A stretch of 64,000 bases of DNA from Zygnema cylindricum (GCA_037447655.1 JBBHKE010002455.1:1-64000), one strand, 5' to 3'; positions 1-11,186 are shown, numbered from the stretch's first letter. A program made the numbers and translations. The notes: generated by a model not told the origin, from the sequence alone.

Positions 1-1600
1 GGAGGGAGGGAGGGAGGGAGGGAGGAAGAGAGGAAGAGAGGGGGAGAGAGGGAACAATATGTTAGACCGATCAATGTGCATACCTAGAGAAATATTCAGA
101 AGGTCAAAAAATTTTCGGAAAAAAAAAAGAGAATATGGGAGCATGAAACGGACTTGAGTAGAAACAAGGAGAGAGGACTGGGGAAAAATATAGGAGGCTG
201 ATCACATGCTCTGGAGTTGAAAAGAGTATAGGAGAAATCACGGGGGGAGAGGAGGGTGGCCTGACGGAGGGGTGCATAGAGGAGGGAGACAGCTTGTGAT
301 TGAGCAAGCCAGATGAAATGAATCAATGTCACTTGTCCAAATAAGTCAATGCTCACTTGCAAGCTTTTTTTGATAGTGTGGAATGCGTAAATTAAACATC
401 CGATTTCCATGTCCAATTGACATAACCGTTGGCCAACCAATGACCAGTTTTATGTTTTCTTGTTCAAAATCCAATCCAAAGCATGTCCCAAGTTCAAAAT
501 TGAGTACAAAAGCGTTTTAATGTTGGACGCTCAAAATACTCAATCATCCACATCGTTGTGAAATTATTTCAATTATCACGATAATAAAACTCCATTTTAA
601 AGCAATGATATTATTTAAATTTTGAATACGCCCAATGCTCATCGTTCATTGTTCGTTCAATCATCATCATCATAATTTTTTCTTGGCCACCAAATGCAAA
701 TGTGTCAGCATTTATGAGCCAGCAATATTCATATTCTAATGTTCAGCCATCATCGTCGTAATTATAACAAATGTTCACTATTCAAACGCTCAATAATAAA
801 ATGTTCAGAATGTGACGCCATTACTTGGATTTGATTAGAGATCCCAAAAGCTGCTCATGGTTCAATGCCCAAAAGTATGCAATGCCATTGTATCCAATGT
901 CAAATTCAAATTCAAATTCAAATTCAAAAAAAAAAAAAAAACAATAATAATAATAATAATAACTTGAAAATCCGCGAGCAATATATGTGTTCTTACAAAG
1001 GGTGGCATTAAAAAACCCTAAAAAACCCTAAAAAAACTCTAAAAACCCCTAAAAAACCCTAAAAAACTGCTTAAAAACATTGTCGCAACCAGTTCAACCA
1101 AGTTCAAACCCTAAACCTAAAATGCATTAAGAGCGTTGGAGCTCTCCCACCTGAAAGCAAGAAGCGACAAAAACAAGGGCCATCCTGTAAACCTCTGTCC
1201 TTCGGCTCTCCTAATCGACCGCCTCTCTCGCACGTGCGACTTTGTCATCTTTTTGGACGTTTATGGTGCATCATCGATCATTATGAACTTGTGACGTGAC
1301 AAAACAAATGGCAAGAGTTCAACTAGGAATTCAAAACCCTAATGGACTATGTTGTCGTCTTTCATGTGCTCCTTTAATGTTGTCCTATTAGGAATCAATC
1401 AATTAAAGGCAAAAAAGCTTGTAACAAAATTATTCAAAACAAGTTGTGGAACTGAAACGTGACCATCGTGACGTGACAATTTTATATCATGAGAATCTAT
1501 GACAAATTCATCTGAAATTTCGAATGCAGCCGGAAAATTGTCGAATTGGTCACGAATACTGGGAATAGAAAGAACGGAAAGCCGAAAGCAACAAAACAGT
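1..1600. other. Gene-free left end with simple repeats and a telomere-like tract
   Basis: GGGA microsatellite at 1-50; (TTCAAA)n at 899-930; AAAAAACCCTAAAAAACCC-type repeats at 1010-1075, with further AAACCCTAA boxes at about 1103 and 1335. 500-900 is rich in scattered ATGTTCA/CAATGCTCA words. No exon recognised; a 114-codon minus-strand frame at 96-440 has no motif and overlaps purine-rich DNA. Confidence 0.6.
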
Positions 1601-1608
1601 ACGTACAG

Positions 1609-2528
1609 TGCACAGCCAATCGTTATTAGCGTTGTGTACGCTAATTCCGTCCCGCTTTTTTAATTTATAATTCTCAAATAGAATTATCCACACTATTTAA
1701 AAAAACCCTAATTCCTAATTAGAATAGACGATTTCTTCGAAAATTTTCAAATTCCCAATTAAAGTAAACAACGCTAATTATTCGTAAACGATAAAAAAAC
1801 TTAGGGCGTGTTCCCATGTGTTCAAGTTAAAGATTTTTTTCCTTCGTTTTCACAGAAAATGGGACTTCCAACGAGAAAATATTACGCCGTACGAAAAATG
1901 GGCAAAACCACAAGTACATTTTGCGACATCTTGGAACTTGGAAGGTACGGCAATTTGGCGTTATTATCATCGCGACCCACTTCCAGCTCATCTTCACACT
2001 TGCACTGGAATCAAATCGCGATCTGATTTTAGTCAAAATACTACCTTATTGACGAATAGAAAACCTGGATTGCACGCGTCAAACGTTTTCAATTTTTTTT
2101 TTGCGGTTGGGAGAGTACACGAAAAAAAAGGTGTTTGTCCGTTTGCTTATGTTGTCCACTTGCGGGCGTCTACAAATGTCATTTTGTAGACGTAGGCGAT
2201 TGCTTATGTCGTTCACGTGTGGGCTTCAACAAATGACTGTCGGCGTCGACAGTTGTCCCGGTATGTCAGGGGCTCTTTGCGGCGTACAAATGTCCGCAGT
2301 TTGTTCCGAAATCGTTGGCGTCTACAAATGGCAGCAGTTCGGGTTTCGCAAGTATTGGCGACGTGTACAGCTGCCACATATTCAAAATAATGAACGCGCA
2401 AGTAACGATTCACATAGGCACACTTTGAAACGTACACCGTAAAATCAGCGCTAAATTCCAAAACAACGTTTCAAAATATCGGTTACATGGGAACACGCCC
2501 TTACACGCTAATAACGATTGGCAGTGTA
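1609..2528. mobile_element. TA-flanked MITE (variant termini), hosting the Tourist-like MITE
   Basis: The termini are inverted copies of ACAGCCAATCGTTATTAGCG at the left and CGCTAATAACGATT at the right. They belong to the same family as the CACCGTGAATCG elements elsewhere in the window. The interior is interrupted at 1801-2504 by a second element. It carries no coding capacity. Confidence 0.6.
1804..2501. mobile_element. Tourist-like (PIF/Harbinger) MITE, nested
   Basis: Terminal inverted repeat GGGCGTGTTCCCATG at 1804 and CATGGGAACACGCCC ending at 2501, flanked on both sides by TTA (1801-1803 and 2502-2504). A 3-bp TTA/TAA duplication with GGG-type termini is the hallmark of PIF/Harbinger-derived MITEs. 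It is about 0.7 kb with no transposase. The short open frames inside are not credible genes. Confidence 0.8.
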
Positions 2529-2538
2529 CTGTATAGTA

Positions 2539-2737
2539 CACCGTGAATCGTTATTAGCCTTATGTACGCTATATCGGCGCCCTAAAATTTTGACATTGAA
2601 ACCTTAAATATAATAAATTGCACTATTTAAGTAAGTGGACCATAATCTGTCACGTCTCCTGGCACTAAATTAGAATGAATGGCGCTAAATTTTTCTTTAC
2701 ACTAATAATTTTTACACGCTAAAAACGATTCAAGGTG
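2539..2737. mobile_element. Short TA-flanked MITE
   Basis: Starts TA|CACCGTGAATCGTTATTAG at 2537 and ends CGATTCAAGGTG|TA at 2739: inverted termini with TA on both sides. It lies about 10 bases from the previous element of the same family. Confidence 0.7.
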
Positions 2738-3439
2738 TACTGTACTGTAACATATTTTATAGTTGGCTTGCCATTGAGTATTTTTAGTGTTATGAATCAA
2801 GAAAAAACATAGTTGTTCAAAACGCATTTTACGCACGATTCGAACGCGCGTACAATACGTAGAAACTGGAGAGGTCGATTTGAAAAAAGCGTAAAAATTG
2901 TTAATTAATTTTTGACCGTACAATTTCGTATAAGTTAAAATAACTGAATTGAACATGTACCGCGGTTTGTACGGTTTCCGTTAAATGAGCGATAAAATAT
3001 TTTAAACATTTATATACATATCACATCCTACATATGTATCAGAACTTCTACACCAACTGGTTACGGACGACTCTGACGACGAACAGTCGTAGATCCAGAT
3101 TCAATTCATGGCCTACACCAGAAAAAAATATTGAGCTATGGCATTCTCTCTACCTCTCCGAGAGCATGCGACTTCAAAGAAACAACGTACAGGCCATATG
3201 CAGATGACATTTTGCATCATTCAACATTGCAAGACGTAACTTGTTAATTAAAAAAAAAAATCACATTAAACCGAAAAAGTAATACATATATGTCCTTCAT
3301 CTATTTTTACTCTAAATCTTCTTCCCCTAAATCAAAGTCCATCATGTCTTCATCTGAATTCTCTTCCCTAAACCTCCCCTTTCTCTTCTTCCGATTCTAT
3401 CAAATTCTCTTCATAGTTGACATCCCTAGTCTTCTTTAA

Positions 3440-5351
3440 CATTCTGAGATTAGTGAAGATCTATACGAGATCATTAGCCCCTTTAGCCGTTAATCTAATT
3501 CCTTTCTTAGAGTGAATATGGTCATGTGTCGACCAATTTCGCTCAAAAGAGTTGGCAGCTGAGCTTTGCAAGTATTTTGACTGTTACCTTTTTGCAAGAT
3601 AGGGGTGGCAAATCCAAACTCTTGCCACCATTTCCACGCTGGCATTTTCTTTGCACAAGATATTGTCACTTCCTTACCAAAAACTCCCTTAAAACTTCTA
3701 TATTTTGACAAATTTATGCGGGCATCTTCTTGCTCCTCCACATTTGGAAGCATCCTCTCCAACATTGTTTGAAAACCTTCCATAACTGTCGTGTTTCCAC
3801 GTTGCCCATATGCATGACTTTGGTACTCCGGATCGAATACAAAGCCGGCCGCATAAATGGGGTTATGCGCCATCTTCCACCTCGCCAACCATGATGTCTT
3901 GAACTCTTCCAAAATCTGAATGCCCTCATGAATTTTTTCTCCTCCAGCGCAAGCTAAATTATGCAAAAACTGTCCAATGGCGTAAAAACCGTGGTAAACT
4001 TTCCCCACATTCAGGCCACCCCTCTCGCAGTCCTTCATCAATCGTACCACATGTTATGAAATTGACACGGCCTTTGTCACTCTAACCCAAAACTCCGTGC
4101 TCAGAATGTATTTCCTAATTTTAACCCCTTCTATCTTGTATATAGGCTTGCCCACCCATTCTTTGAATTTGTCATCGAACATCAACCGCTCCAAACTCTC
4201 TTTCACATCTAACATCCTCTGGAGCATAATAAAACTTGTAGCAAACCTAGAAAACTTGTAGCAAACCTAGTCTCTCCAGGTTTCAAAAGCCGAATTTCAG
4301 AAATTATATTAGACATGGCTACACTCATGCTATGTTTAGTGATAAATTTGAGAATTTCTTTTGCCTCTCAGACAGGTTTGGCGATTAATGTCAACCTACT
4401 CCAATCTTCCAACATCAAGTCGAGAATATGTGCAACGCATGGCGTTCACGTGATAGAAGGGTGCTTTGCCACGAGCAACGAGGCTGCAGCCTTGTTCACA
4501 GGGGCAAAATCGGTAATAATTTGCACCACATTCTCCACCCCTATCGTAAGTAATCCCTTTTCCAACACCTTACATATGTAGTCGGCGTCCTTAATTTGCC
4601 CACTCGTGTCTTATGCCGTCAAGAACATGTCACCTTTTGGGTTAACAACTAGAATATTTAGCAAATGACTGGCATCTATTGCTGTCCACTTGTCTGATGT
4701 GATTGTGGCACCGGTGACTTCAATGGTTTCCAAATAACTTGACAAATCCCTCTTCACATTCGCCTTGGTCTCTAATAAAAGACGATTTCTCATCGCACTA
4801 CGGATTGGTAATTTATAATTCACACTTATATCACCAGTCTTCTTCACCGCTGCCTTTAAATACGGGTCATCGAAAAGTCTGAACGGCAATCCGTTGGCGT
4901 AGAAAGCCATGGCCCAGGCTAAATCTACCTCCTTCTTGTTTTGTATGCTAAATGCACTTTGTATTCTCGTCTGAATAACTCTTGCTTTCGTCCTTGGAGT
5001 CGGTGGAAAACTGCACGTGAGTTCATCCAGGTCACAGAGCACACGTTTCTAAGACGAATTAGCCGATTTTCCTTTGTCAACCGCAATAAACTCCTCCTTC
5101 ACCTAGGCTGGACACATTGTGCAAGTTTTAATCCCTCCACTCTTGACATTTCCAGTGAGATGATTTCTGATCTTGGTTGCTTGGGCGGTAAATTCAAAAT
5201 TACAGTAAATACAGACACATAATCGGTTTGCTATTAGAATCCCACCTTCTGGAGCTTTCACGTGGTCCCACTCCTCTCCTCGAACTCTATGCATGGTTGC
5301 TTCTTTGGATATTTGTGACTTCTTCGTCAACGGCTTCAACGGCAATTCCAT
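3440..5351 (-). pseudogene. hAT-superfamily transposase (BED finger, DUF659-type core, hAT dimerisation), inactivated
   Basis: Reading down the minus strand: a BED-like zinc finger (CVCIYCNFEF, then IRNHL, 5351-5103); a DUF659-like core (ANGLPFRLFDDPYLKAA, GATITSDKWTAIDASHLLN, 5000-4611); TPCVAHILDLMLEDW near 4430; a C-terminal MPAWKWWQEFGFATPIL (3680-3600); and the signature ERNWSTHDHIHSKK near 3540-3500. Breaks: TGA in place of the expected Trp before TPCVAHI, another TGA shortly after, several further stops and at least two frameshifts near 3590-3560. Known: hAT transposases use an RNase H-like core and dimerise through the C-terminal ERNWS region. No terminal inverted repeats were recognised around it. 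It is dead, but could be a relative of whatever mobilised the 8-bp-duplication MITEs in this window. Confidence 0.85.
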
Positions 5352-5359
5352 TCAAAGAA

Positions 5360-5520
5360 GGGATGGATGGATGGAGGGAGGGAGGGAGGGAGAGAGGGAA
5401 GGAGGGAGGGAGGGATGAATGAAGGGAGGGAGGGAGAGAGGGAAGGATGAAGGGAGGGAAAGACGACGAGAGGGAGGGAGGGAAAGAGAGAGGGAGAGAG
5501 GGAAGCCGTGGCGTCAATAA
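5360..5520. repeat. GGGA-rich microsatellite
   Basis: GGAGGGAGGGAGGGAGAGAGG-like runs just upstream of the hAT transposase start; the Ser/Pro/Leu frames on the other strand come from it. Confidence 0.85.
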
Positions 5521-6038
5521 TGGTGTATACTTTGAAGATTTGCCTTCAACTGTTCAAGTTTCCATGGCGCCTTCTTTTGAAAAATTTAAAGAAGACGTTC
5601 GTAGATCGTACACATTTTCATTTTACGGCGCGCATATAGTGTGACGCTGGAACGTCTCTTTTTTTGAAATTGTCCGTTGACGTGCGACAAAATTCCGTAC
5701 ATATCCGTCAACATTCTGTTCAGTTTACAAAACAAAAAATACCGATACGTGCATCGTATCCGGAAATTGTACTTTCGCACAATTGCTGTAAAATATCAGT
5801 ACCAGTTACCGTAATTTGTGTATAGGTTCTCGTAAATGTTCCGTTTCAGTTTACAGTAGACGTTTTTTTGCGATTTTTTCAAAAGTCACGTACAATACGT
5901 AGAAACTGGAAAAAATGAAAAAATCGCGGGATATGAACAACTAGAGAAAAAACCATAGTTCAAAAATAGGTGAAAGTAGGCCCATACAATATGCATATTG
6001 TATGCAAAACATACAATATGACCTTAATACTTATATTT

Positions 6039-8153
6039 TGTTAAAATTTAAGTATTTTTTAGCCTGAATTACGATGGAAAAGAGCAGAGGCAACTTGCCT
6101 CTAACTCCCTTTTCCAAGCCCCCACACTTGTTGTAGTTTGAAGGTGGATAGGGAGCTAGAGCTTGTTAAAATTATTAGATTTATCGGGTATTTTCTAGGT
6201 CTAAATAGTTTAGTAAAAATAGGAAAAGAAAAAGGCAGAAAGCTGCCTCCACCTCCTCTCTTTACCCACCATACTTGTTGTAGTCACTGAGGGATATAGC
6301 GGGTGGTTGAGCCATGGCTGTCCTAGCTCAGCAGGCAGGGTTAAAGAGTGACTTATGTCACTCTCAACAAAAAGTTGAGTCCGACAAGACTCGAACCTCT
6401 GACCGTCAGAGCGCGGCGTAGCCGTTAGCTCTAACCAATCTGTTGTAGAAGTCCGTTAGGATACATTAGGTTTGGTAATTATTTAATCAATGTTAAGACC
6501 ATGAATTCGATTAACGAAATGACGAACAAAAAAACATAGAACCAAGTGTTATACAGTGCGAACATTGCCGACATTTAATGTCGGATTTAATCTGACGGCG
6601 TATGTCACTGCCGAGATCGCGGAATGGTTACTTTGGCGTTTATGGACGTAGCATGACGTGGCGCCACGTGGAGAGATAACATTTGGTTGCACGAATTCTG
6701 GGGAACATAAGGACGAATTAAAAGTGGACATGCGTCCACTCAATGGCCTTGCCGTACACACGCCGTACAGAAAGTACATCGGCCGTAGTACCTTTCTGTA
6801 CCCTACAATCATTTTACTGGTTCGTACGTAAGTAGACAGGGGTTGTGAGAGGGGTTTAAGACTTAGAAAATTTGGTAGGTACTAACCTCTCTCCCTTTGA
6901 GAGTTTATATAAACTTGGCATCTTTGCCACCTCATAATTAATCGGCTGGTTGGTCGTGTTCAACGATTCTTTTTGCTACGGACTCAGGGAAGTCAAGGCT
7001 GCACAAGGGTGCAGTCAAACTATCGGTTTGCCATCTTGGGCAGCACTGATTGTGGCTTGAAGTGGGTTAGTTAAAAACTATCTAGAGACTTCTTGTATTT
7101 TGTAGTCCAATGGAGGACACAGAATTTCAAAGCCATGGCTGCCTAGGCACTCTAGAGAAACAGGGAGTAGCTTTGGTAGTTTTACCAAAAAGGAGATTGA
7201 CGGACCCAAGATTTGATCCTGGTACCCGTCGTGTGTCAATCTGCCTGTAGCCGTTAGCTTTGGTTTATAGACTAGGACCGGTGCTGAGATGTATAGGGTT
7301 TAATAGATATTTAAATGTTGACACGTAGATTAATTTATTTAACGTAACAAATAAGATTCTCAACATATAGATACAATTAGATTTAGTAAGAATTAGGATA
7401 CCCCACGAAACAAATGTGCCGCGTATTTATTTCGACGGCTAGAATTAAATGCCGGTCTTGATCGGACGGCCATGGTAGGAGCCGATATTGCGGAGTGGGC
7501 GTTTTGGCGTTTTTGGTCACCGCCACTCCGTATGACACGTGGCAACATCTTACGGGTTTGCGGAATCTCCGGGGCGCACGATAAGAAGTCCGGATATGAC
7601 AGATGTCACCGTCATGGCCATGCCGTACAAATGCCGTACAAAAAGTACTCCGGCATATGTGCTTTATGTACGATACAATCTTGTGATTGGTGCCGTACCT
7701 AAGTAGTAGAGGGTTTAGAGTAGGGTTTAGGACTTAGAAAAATTGTAGGTAGACCTCTCTCTCCCAAAAAGCTCTTGTACAAAAGGTCAACTTTGTCCCT
7801 TCATAACTTACTGCTCAGGGTAGCAAATTCAGAGATTATTTTTGCTGCGCACTCAAGAGAGTCCACGCTACACAGGGTTGTAGTTGGTCAGGGTATTTAC
7901 CTGCCATGGTGGCTGCATTTCTAAGGGAACGTCAAAGTGGGGAATGTTATCCAAAAGTCATATTCTTACTTTGCATTCTGTGGTGGAACTGAGCACACAG
8001 AAAGTCTTATTTCAAAGGGGTGAAGCTATTATGGGGTTCTGATTGTCAAAGCGTCAATCATTTGGGTTTTAAATCAACTTGAAGTCGATATTATCTAGAT
8101 AAGCTTCTTGTGAGTTGCCTACTCTGAGGACCAATGGAGGTCTCAGAGTTTCA
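6039..8153 (+). repeat. 5' LTR of the 6039-12780 element, interrupted by a solo LTR
   Basis: Sequence 6039-6163 plus 7130-8153 aligns to the 3' LTR. The block from GCCATGGCTGCCTAGG to the terminal TTTCA is almost identical between the two LTRs. Confidence 0.88.
6164..7129 (+). mobile_element. Solo LTR nested in the 5' LTR
   Basis: Starts TGTTAAAATTATTAGA and ends GAATTTCA; 966 bp; no internal region. Flanks GAGCT (6159-6163) and AAGCC (7130-7134) each differ by one base from GAGCC at the empty site in the 3' LTR, so a 5-bp duplication is likely. It belongs to the same broad LTR family as its host but is clearly diverged. Confidence 0.82.
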
Positions 8154-8379
8154 GGTTATGGGCCCATCATCTAGGGTGCTTATCTTTGATGGAACATGTT
8201 TCACTTATTGGGAGTTTATGATGTAGGGATTGCCTTTCGAAAAGCACTTACGGGGAATTATTTCGGGACAAGTGAGGTGCCCGCCACCGGGCTTCAGTGG
8301 AACTCACTATAGAGATTCATGTGGGGGTTTCCAGAAAACCAACCGGAGTTCAGCTGCAACAGAAGGTGAAGGGAAAATC

Positions 8380-8580
8380 ATTTCAATGGAAGAGGGAAAA
8401 TGGGAGAAGGGAAGAGGAACACCTATGGTGAGGAGAGTTAGACTATCGGCTACGGTTCCACTTGTAGGGGTTATAACTAAAGCTGAAGAAAATGACGGTA
8501 AAATTTGGGAGTATAAAAACACTATGGCAAAACATCTCATACTTAGATACGTTTTTTATCGAGTTTATCTGACAGGTTAG
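8380..8580 (+). pseudogene. Possible N-terminal gag remnant of the LTR element
   Basis: The frame reads GVITKAEENDGKIWEYKNTMAKHLIL, weakly like the start of copia-type gag proteins (a Trp followed by a spaced Met/Leu helix). It ends at a stop at 8578-8580, just before the F-box-like gene. The rest of gag reappears after 10240. Weak similarity only. Confidence 0.35.
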
Positions 8581-8639
8581 AGTTTTGTGTATCTTTTGCT
8601 TCTGTCACGTCACGTGGCTTCTGTATCTGTTTTTTCCTC

Positions 8640-10013
8640 ATGGAAGGAACATTCTGGAACCTTGTGCCTACTCCTATTTTGTCCGATATGCTCCTCTGGT
8701 CTTCTGAGGGTGGTCAGCTTCGCAATCTCATCCTCCTATCCACTGTCTCCAAAACCTTTAGAGATGGAGTCAAACAGGTCTCCAAGCTGGAAGTTTCCGA
8801 AAACGATATAAAAAATACGAGTAGAGAAAACATAGAAAAAATCATAACCACGGCTGTTAACTTCACTCCGCACGTCAAAGTTTTGACTTTTCATAAAAGG
8901 TACCCGCGTGATATTCCAGTGGCAGTTTTTCTCTATTGGTCGAAAGTGATAAGCGCAAGCCTCGAGCGTTTTATTGTTTAAAATTGCAATTTGACATCCA
9001 CTCATTTCAGTGTTTTAAGGAAAATGGAAGCTTTAACGACAATGCATTTGACTGGTTGCAAGTTTTCGTCGAATGAGAAAATTTCAGGAATACTTTCGAA
9101 TTCTACTCTTGAAAGAGTGAGAGACATCTATGTGGATTATTTTGGGTACAACAAACCAGACGACCTTCAAACTCTTTTGAATTTTTTTCCAAGACAAAAG
9201 AACTTTGGCTATGAACATGATAGATATTCTAAACGTCTCCCTTTGTCCATTCAAGCAGAATCTTTGACGCACATAGATATTTGTGGGAATTTCATTGAGA
9301 TTTACATCAATTGTCCCAATTTGGAAGCTTTTGAATTGGGTATCACTTTCAACCCTCATCCTGCCGAGTCTCCCGAAGGCAGGAACGAGAATTTAGTCGA
9401 GAATTTGAAGGTTCATATAGTCGTTGGCGAGGATAGTGACTTATCCGAGTTCTATTTTGACTACGAACAATCAAATGTTTATATGCCAAAAGTCACTTTT
9501 ACTCCTTTGTTACCATCGAAGCTGAAAGAACTAGTGTTCACGGAAAGGGGATTGGCCAAGGGACGGAATAAAGAAACCTCGCACGATTTAATGAGGTACA
9601 ACTCTTCCTCTCTCACAAAAATTAAATGTTTTGGTATTGTTCCGTGCCCGGGGCCAATGGCTAATTTGAAGTCCATCACTTTCATAAGCCGTCTTCTTCA
9701 GGCGGATAGTGTCTCCATGATACGGCAATGGCTGAGAGATTGTCCTAATTTACAGAGATTAAAAGTGAAGGACATTCACCTTTCACGTCTTCTCTTCGTT
9801 TCGGACAAAGTTTTTTACAAAAATCTAAAAGGACTTTTAGAATTGTTTCCCAATGTAGTTAGATGTGTTTTCATGCTTTATGACTACGAGGATGACATTT
9901 CTGAAGAGTACATAGAGTATGTCAACGAATTAAGAGGAATTCAAGACATGTATCCAAATGTGGTTAATTTACTTCGGCAGACTGGAATTTTCTCTCCCAA
10001 TTATGCCAATTAG
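8640..10013 (+). pseudogene. F-box/LRR-like protein gene inside the retrotransposon, one in-frame stop
   Basis: One continuous frame of 457 codons from ATG 8640 to TAG 10011-10013, broken only by TAA at 8979-8981. The N-terminus LVPTPILSDMLL...LILLSTVSKTFRDGV resembles an F-box (Skp1-binding, SCF ubiquitin ligase). What follows has leucine-rich-repeat spacing, for example ASLERFIV-stop-NCNLTST, ALTTMHLTGCKF, ESLTHIDICGNFIEIYINCPNLEAF, LKELVF and DCPNLQRLKVKDIHL. The stop falls inside a normal-looking repeat, so it is a nonsense change rather than a gene end. A 35-base GTTTAA...TTCAG stretch spans it, but removing that would break the frame. The gene has no introns and lies between two gag fragments. 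F-box identity is moderate and the LRR pattern better. Confidence 0.6.
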
Positions 10014-10022
10014 GAAATCGCT

Positions 10023-10125
10023 GACTTCCCTCATCCTGCCGAGTGCGGAGTATTTCGCTTACAGTTACGAGAATTTAGTAGAGAATTTGGTGGTTCATAT
10101 AGTCGTTGAGGAGGGTGCTAAATTG
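10023..10125 (+). repeat. Second copy of a short piece of the F-box-like gene
   Basis: CTCATCCTGCCGAGT, CGAGAATTTAGT, GAGAATTTG and GGTTCATATAGTCGTTG recur here in the same order as inside the coding region at 9355-9425, directly after the stop codon. It is a partial tandem copy, not translated. Confidence 0.8.
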
Positions 10126-10239
10126 TTCATATAAACTTGAAAGCTCCGGATTTGATTTGCTGTATTTTGCACTCGATACTTTTGTACTACTAAGGTTTGT
10201 ACTGAGTAGTTTTGTGCTTGATATTGTTTTGTAAACTAT

Positions 10240-10797
10240 ACAGAGGCATCAATTAGTAAAACAAGAAATAGAGGCCTATGTTTATAAAGGCGGTAGCATG
10301 ATATAGTTTCTCAATGATATTGTTGCATTATATGTTGAGCTTGCTAGTGCAGGTTATGTAGAACCTGAGGTGAGAAAGATTAACACACTAATCATGAAAC
10401 TTCCAGATGACTACGAAAACATAATTTACCGTATGCAGGCAATTGATTGCTCTTCATGGACTTGGAGCATTACCATGGGGATGATTCTTGTGAGGGAAAG
10501 CACCTTGGAGCTTCGTAAGGGAAGTGACAGGGTGAATGCACTGACAGTTGGTGGTGAGTGGCGAAAGCGTGATAAGTGGAATGATGGTGATTGGCGGAAG
10601 CGTGATGAGAGGAACGATGGTGACTCGCGGAAGCATGATGAGAGGAAGAAAGACAAAGGTAAACCATATCGGAACTTTCGTTGAAAGAGAGGGAGAGGAA
10701 AAGAAAGGGGAGCTTTGAAAGGAGGGGTTTGCTTCTTTTTTAGGGAACCGGGTCATATGGAGGAATGCCCTTGTTTGGAAGAACTTAGAAGCTAAAA
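10240..10797 (+). pseudogene. Copia-like gag fragment with degraded zinc knuckle
   Basis: The frame reads YKGGSMI-stop-FLNDIVALYVEL, then EPEVRKINTLIMKLPDDYENII, the UBN2-type gag pattern (a loop followed by a leucine-rich LP.DYENI motif). A basic Arg/Lys/Asp repeat (KRDKWNDGDWRKRDERNDGD) follows, then a stop (10682-10684), then CFFFREPGHMEECPC. That last piece is a CCHC knuckle with the second Cys replaced by Phe and altered spacing. At least two stops, so not functional. Confidence 0.6.
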
Positions 10798-11186
10798 TGT
10801 GGATGATGAGGAACAAGGGGAAGAGGTGAAAGAGGATGAAGATATTTTGGATCTTCTCCGCATCGGTAGTATGGGAAGAGAGAAAAGCACACAGAAATTC
10901 TACGAAAGCAACAGTGTGCTTTTGGAGGTATAAGGGAATTAAAGAGAGAGGAGAAACTTGAGGGAGTTCAAAATATTGAGCATAATTTCATAGATATTTT
11001 GGAAATAGAAAACTGGTTGGAAAGGGGAACTTCAACGGATTCCAAGGATAGGGGAGAAGAGGAATATTTAATGAAAGGTTTAGGGGAGGAGAAATATTTT
11101 TTGGGAATAAAAATAGGAAGTGATAGTGGAAAAAATTCCAAAGGGGAGAGTGAGGAAAGTTCAGAAAATGGGGTCATGGAAAAAAA

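Noticed and set aside
4315-4581. 88-codon plus-strand frame
   Set aside because: Opposite strand of the hAT transposase core, which has the recognisable motif there.
7472-7702. Plus-strand frame, also found at 12023-12338
   Set aside because: Lies in both LTRs of one element at the same place; no motif, and the two copies differ in frame length.
8944-9010. 35-base intron removing the stop in the F-box-like gene
   Set aside because: GTTTAA...TTCAG is very short and its removal shifts the frame; the uninterrupted frame continues correctly with only the TAA changed.
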